Below, piece by piece: positions 59,111 through 64,000 of a DNA stretch of 64,000 nt (its first letter is position 1; the number at the start of each line of letters is the position of its first letter). The notes under the pieces are model-generated. The model made no database searches. It was not told the origin of the DNA and saw only the letters and a program-made list of their open reading frames with translations. The DNA is from Solea solea (taxonomy: Eukaryota > Chordata > Actinopteri > Pleuronectiformes > Soleidae), in assembly GCF_958295425.1 (NCBI RefSeq), contig NC_081151.1, positions 12,012,606 to 12,076,605 on the forward strand, in the 5' to 3' direction. The translations under genes were made by a program, and so were the position numbers.

Positions 59111-59690
59111 CCAAATCATTCACCGGTGGGCTGGGTGGGGGCTGGTGGTCGCAAGTGTTCTCCCGAGCGCCCGATTCCTGCTCACCCCTCGGCCGTGTTG
59201 GGACTGGCAGTCTGGGTGGGGGCAGCTGTGGTGGCCGGGGGGCATTGCTGGACGTGGGGGATCTGGTCCCCTGTGCTCGGTCTGGGGGGGTGTCCGGAAG
59301 GCACAACTGTGGCCTATCATGACGCGCCTCCCTGAAGGTGTTGTGGTGGGCGGCGGTCTGTTTACACGGCGGGGGTCGTCGGTGGGCACAGGCGCTCCTG
59401 GATGTTGGGGGACCCCGCTCCGGGGCACCGCGGGGTCAGGCGTGGCATGACCTTGGACCTCTGGCCCCACCTCTGCCTGGGGAATCTGCCCTGGACCGGC
59501 TCGGGGGTCTGCCTGTCATCTGTCTCTGGGGGCCCCCTTGGCTTGTGGCCCTACGTGAGCCTCCGCCTGTCCCTCCCTGGGTTGGGGGGGCGTGCGGTCG
59601 GTCTCTGGGGGGCGGTGGGGGTAGCTGTGGTGGGTCTCTGGCCGTGCCTCCTCGGTGGGCAGTCTGGGTCAAGTTATTATGTTGAAGCTT
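59111..59690. repeat. G-rich block (dispersed-repeat-like), no gene
   Basis: The plus strand is extremely G-rich for about 580 bp (many GGGGG runs; GGGTGGGGGC, GGCGGTGGGGGTAGC) in an otherwise AT-rich window, and it ends abruptly at 59690. Several frames are open on both strands because AT-rich stop codons are scarce; none has a domain. Recurrent GTCTGG, TGTGGT and GGTGGG words suggest expansion of a short motif. Confidence 0.7.
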
Positions 59691-61140
59691 CTTCTCTAGC
59701 TTCCTCCTGTAATGCTCCAAGAAGTGCCCCATCAACTTTCTGCACAGCAAGTCATACACGATGAGTTATGTGATATGACCATTACAATTATACATTACAC
59801 ACACATACATTCTTTGTGTCACTCACTCTGAATCTCTCTCTCTCTCATTCACAAAGACACACACACACACACACAGTAATTACTTGCCAATGACAAGATG
59901 CAGTCAGTGCCCAAAACACTAGAGTCTGGTCCATTCGTTAAGCTGCCCATGGGGCACCATGCTCAATGCATTGGGCTGATGTTCTTAATCACTAGTTTTG
60001 GGTCAGGTCCAATATCAAATAAGGTTATAAAGTCTGTCGTTACACCACATATGATTGTCTTAGGTCAGATCCCAGCTGGCAAGCCCCTCTCTTAGGCCAG
60101 CTTCAATGTTATCTCCTGTGTGGTCATCGGGAAAGTAGGCGTTTTAAAATCAGTGAGCTTTGAGGTTGAAGTCTAGAGGGAATGGAATATAACAAATCAA
60201 AGACAAGTTGATGGCTTGGATAATGATACTAATGATGTTAACTCGGGGAGATCTATAGGGTAGAAACCAGGGAACTGCACATCGGGTGCTCTAGTGGCTT
60301 CTAAAGCTCTTGTGCTGGACAATAAATCTGTACCACTCGGAGGGAGGAGGTGATTAATTTTTGTTCTTCAACTGATGTTACACATAAGCTTGTGAAATCC
60401 TCGCTACTCAGTGTTAAAGGATTGAACAGCTCAGTGGAGCAGTGAATCTGTGTCAGCTCAGTAACAGTGCTGAAAAGAAACCTGTGACTTTTCTTGTTTT
60501 CTTCAATTAAAGATGATCTATAAGTCCTTCTTGCTTTAAATGGGGCTTTATTTTATTTTATCAGACTATCTTTCCAGGCTAATTCCTATAAGATGATGGA
60601 TGGCCATTATCTTCCTAATTTATGTGATGCCTGTTTTAAAGTTTGAGTTTGTGAATTACACAATGGACTCTCTCCTCCGCTGTATCACTACTTTGTGGTG
60701 TGTTGTATTTCATATTTAACAAAGGTTAAATAACAGTAGAACTTTCTCCTTGAGTTCATCTACACTATTATCAGACAGGCACTGACTGTAAATGTGTTTT
60801 GTTTTTTTTTGTTTTTTTCTGATTCCTGTGTTTTCCAGCAAGGATGACAATAGACTGAAGATAGGACTTCTAAAAGAGTTATCTTTAAGTTTAGGTTTGG
60901 GGCTGATTAATAGCCTGGTGTTAAAAGTGGTTGAAACTCCTGGTCAGACCAGAAAGAATTGAGAACACTGATTAAATTGTTAACACTTCATGCTATGCAT
61001 GTAAGTTGCCAGCATTTTTAGTTTTAATAATGTTTTCTGTGCTATTATCTTTTCCTGCATTGTTGTAACTGACCCAGGCTCCTTAATTTAAGGATATAGT
61101 ATATTTTGTTACCTTTTGTATGACCTTCTGTGTGTTTTGT
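59691..61140. other. Non-coding, origin unresolved
   Basis: CA tract at 59857-59875. The remainder to 61.1 kb reads like decayed repeat DNA but no protein domain was recognised. It may belong to the LTR-like tail listed next. Confidence 0.4.
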
Positions 61141-61260
61141 TAACCTTACTTTATCTTATTAAATAAATAATCTTATTTTCAAAAAAACACTTGGTTTTTA
61201 TGTTGCTTCCCTTCCCTTTCACGAGCTGGGTCGTACCAAAAGTGGGGGCTACTAGAATAC
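61141..61260 (+). mobile_element. Possible LTR 3' end and primer-binding-site stub
   Basis: AATAAA near 61162 is followed about 70 bp later by GAGCTGGGTCGTACCA and, four bases on, TGGGGGCT. An LTR ending in CA followed by TGGGGGCT is how a proline-tRNA-primed retroelement begins, but only 8 of 18 expected bases match and no gag or pol follows. Speculative. Confidence 0.2.
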
Positions 61261-64000
61261 TTCTACTTCTTCACACATCACACTTAACACTCTTAATTTC
61301 ACTGCATCAGTCTGTTTCAAAGGCTATATTCTAGCCTTTGAAACGAATTGTTTCCTCTATTCTATACCGTACAATAGAACTGAGCATTCAGGTCCCTTAG
61401 TCCAGGTGTAGATCAAAGGCGTTGCTCTTCAGCTCTGGTCAGCTGCCTCAAAATCTCAATTTTTTTTTTTTTTTTTTTTTAATGGAATATATTTTATATT
61501 AAATATATGTATGCGGCCTTCAATCATTTAGTTGTTTTTCTTTTATTGACATTTTTTATTGGATTTTATCTTGAATGTTCTCACCTCCTCCACCAAAATA
61601 TTTTTTCTTCTCTTATTGAAAACGTTTTTTCTATTTTGTAATCATGTCTTAAACTGTTCATGCAATTTTAAAAAGCCCTTTGCTCATGTTGGTTTAGAAG
61701 TGCTCTTCAAATATCTTTCTCTCTGCCCTGATAATGACTTTGTAGATTCAACTAATGGGGGAATCTACATTGTTCGCTGTTGGTTCAGACGAGTCCTTTG
61801 TTGCTGCAATTAAAGAGACGTGGATGAAAAATGCCTGATCAAAACACAAACTGATAAAGTGATATGTAGTACAGAGCCCAACCACTTCTTCATTGTATCA
61901 ATCAAGGCTTTAGAAATGAGTTGTCAACTCCTCCAACAGGAAGGGTGTCAAAGAACTTTGCAAAAAGGAGATGACCAGTAATTTCTGAAATAACTGAATG
62001 GCTCCACATGAACAAAGCAATTATTAGTAAATAAGTAATCTCGTGTGAGCCGCAGTGACTGGAATCTTAATTTTCACAGATGAAACAATTTGAAGGCAAA
62101 TGTTCCAATGTTGGCATTGTGTAGATTGATGTTTGAGCCCCATCATTAAACTTCCATGCCCTTCACAGAGAATGCAAGGCAAATGTTGACATTACTAACT
62201 GCCAAAGGAAAAGGCATGTTCCAAATGGCCTGAGTGACCGAGATAGTAGAGAAACACAATCAGGGGCAATTTTAGCTGAGACCTGGTCAGAAACTAGTTT
62301 TCCCCACTAGGCATGAAGGTAATCATGTTTCTTGTCTTGTGTCTCACCAGTTGGCAAAAGAGTTTCTGCTGGGTAGAAGACATAACCACGGAAAATGTTT
62401 ACACTCACTGACATGAAATGTTTCAGATGATTTAGAGCAATCAAGGATGATTTAAAGCTGCACACTGTCAACTTGTAAACAAACGATTAAACTACATGAT
62501 TGTCTCATTTGTTCTCTTGTTGGAACTTAAACAATTATTACAGTGACTAAAAAAGAGGCAAAGACAGTGACTAAGAATGATAATGTAATACCAAGAAAAA
62601 AGAAAAGAGAAAAAAAAGGCAACTAGCATTTTCCAAAATTTCTTTTTAAACGTAGCAAACTATTGTGATCCCAATCACAACATCAATCATAACAAATGCC
62701 AATGTGCCAGTGTGCAACTTTTAAATATAAACAAATGTCCATTACGTTCAAACCATTGTCAAATGAGTTAACACAATAATGACTTTTTTGTGTAGCCTGG
62801 TGACATCCCCATGTTGCACACAGTGACACTGTTGAGCTGTTCCACACTGCCACTTCTTTGTTTAAAAACCAATGGACTTTAAAAGCTGTTGTAGTTGTTT
62901 AATTATAACGCTGCTGTTGTCATTATAACATTGCTGTTATTGATTGATTTGTTGGTTTTATCAATGAATTGTTTTTAGGTTGCGTTTTACTTGTGAGTAT
63001 TGGAGACCGAGACCTGGGCACCATATATTGTTCCTCATGTTTCTCAAATGACAAATGAAGCTCCTTATTGTAGACATTTTCCAAAGGTCAGAGATGACAT
63101 GCAACCAGGCTCATATATTGGACAATACCAGCTACCAATCACTGTGGTGTCTACTCATATCTGGCATGGATACTGTATTCCTATATTTTCCTCCAAATGA
63201 TGATAGAATTTACAAAATGTAACTAAATATCATGTGCTATTAAGGATGACTTGAAACTTTTAGACCATTACGACCATTATAGACGCTGTTCAATGTATTC
63301 TCATTTCCAGATTGGCTTCAACATTTGCAGCCCTCACCTAAGTCCTTGTCACATTACCTTAACAAAATACCTCATTCCTTATGTTGCCTGTGTTAAGTGT
63401 AGTATTTCAGCCATATTTAGAGCTTACAGATCATATCAGATTTACACAAGATATTCCTGTTTAGATCAAAATATGCCATCAACTATTATTCCATCAATAA
63501 TTTTACTGAGTAAGTTTTGATTGTGGCGCAACTATTTCAGTTTTTTGGTAGGATCAAATGATGATTAAAACCCTTTCACAGGCAAAATGTTAATTCAAAG
63601 AGAGTGGAGTGGAATGAGGCCATTATCTTTGTGTTGGTATTGGCACCGTTTTAGCTTGCAGAGTAACTCTCGGCTGTGGAAGGTCGGCGTCATTATAATA
63701 GCTGCTCAACCACCTGGTGGCACTGACCTGAGCGAAGCTGCTTAATCTGGTTCATCAGCACAGGTCATGGTAGATGTGTGTAATGAGAGGATAATTGGAG
63801 AGAGGCAACAGTATCCTTTGCTGGGACTAATCCTGAGCTATTGGGGAGAATATTGAAAGTAGATCCCTCTATTACAACCTGCAGCAACTGTGGCTTTTTT
63901 TCTACTCCTCAGCAAGAATCTGTTTAAAATGCATTTGGGGCGTAGCCTGTAACGATGAGCTGAAGACTAATGAATGTTAATCCTGTGAAAAATGTTTAGA
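61261..64000. other. Non-coding DNA
   Basis: A 20-base poly-T run lies at about 61461-61480. No gene, RNA or element recognised to the end of the window. Confidence 0.5.

Noticed and set aside
59120..59764. Overlapping 100-120 codon frames on both strands in the G-rich block
   Set aside because: Stop codons are rare in G-rich DNA, composition is low complexity (G, P, W, R) and no domain is visible.
1..64000. CRISPR arrays, operons, tRNA or rRNA genes
   Set aside because: No regularly spaced direct repeats with unique spacers, no polycistronic layout. tRNA-like boxes belong to SINEs and lack a cloverleaf-complete gene.

Overview
The window is vertebrate nuclear DNA, almost certainly from a ray-finned (probably percomorph) fish. 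It is AT-rich and gene-poor. It carries SINEs, L2-type LINEs, a Penelope-like element, Ty3/gypsy and Tc1 remnants, MITEs and many (TA)n/(CA)n tracts, a mixture typical of teleost genomes. There are no operons, ribosome-binding sites, CRISPR arrays or phage genes. Species cannot be fixed from sequence alone.

Only two regions look like functional protein genes. They are two intact, intronless, directly repeated paralogues on the minus strand, about 13 kb apart: copy A (38431-39804, 457 aa) and copy B (51527-52738, 403 aa). Both end in a TCF/LEF-type HMG box with a lysine/arginine-rich basic tail. Both begin with an acidic segment followed by tandem ~28-residue repeats that differ in number between the copies. 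Neither has a segment I recognise as the beta-catenin-binding domain of canonical TCF/LEF proteins. The duplication includes short 5' and 3' flanks. I regard this pair as the most interesting content of the window.

Layout: 1-7 kb is non-coding with microsatellites and SINE pieces. 7.1-8.35 kb is a decayed Penelope-like retroelement (RT YVDD motif, linker and GIY-YIG remnants). 8.3-21.5 kb is featureless non-coding DNA. 21.5-29 kb holds LINE 3' ends, SINE pieces, a 0.63-kb MITE with TTAA ends, an RT C-terminal fossil and a short repeat array split by a SINE. 29-38 kb is mostly non-coding, with an 18-bp minisatellite at 34.1 kb and a SINE with a 12-bp target-site duplication at 35.5 kb. 38.2-40.0 kb is HMG copy A. 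40.1-42.8 kb is a gypsy pol fragment abutting a Tc1 element. 43-51 kb has repeats, a second Tc1-like fragment and an L2-type LINE split by a long-TIR MITE. 51.3-52.9 kb is HMG copy B. 53-64 kb is non-coding, with a ~230-bp repeat, a solo LTR at 58.45-58.92 kb and an extremely G-rich block at 59.1-59.7 kb.

The genes do not form a pathway in any visible sense. The two HMG proteins would be nuclear DNA-binding proteins with overlapping specificity, and everything else is repeat-derived or unassigned. Family assignments come from recognising motifs by eye; no database search was possible.
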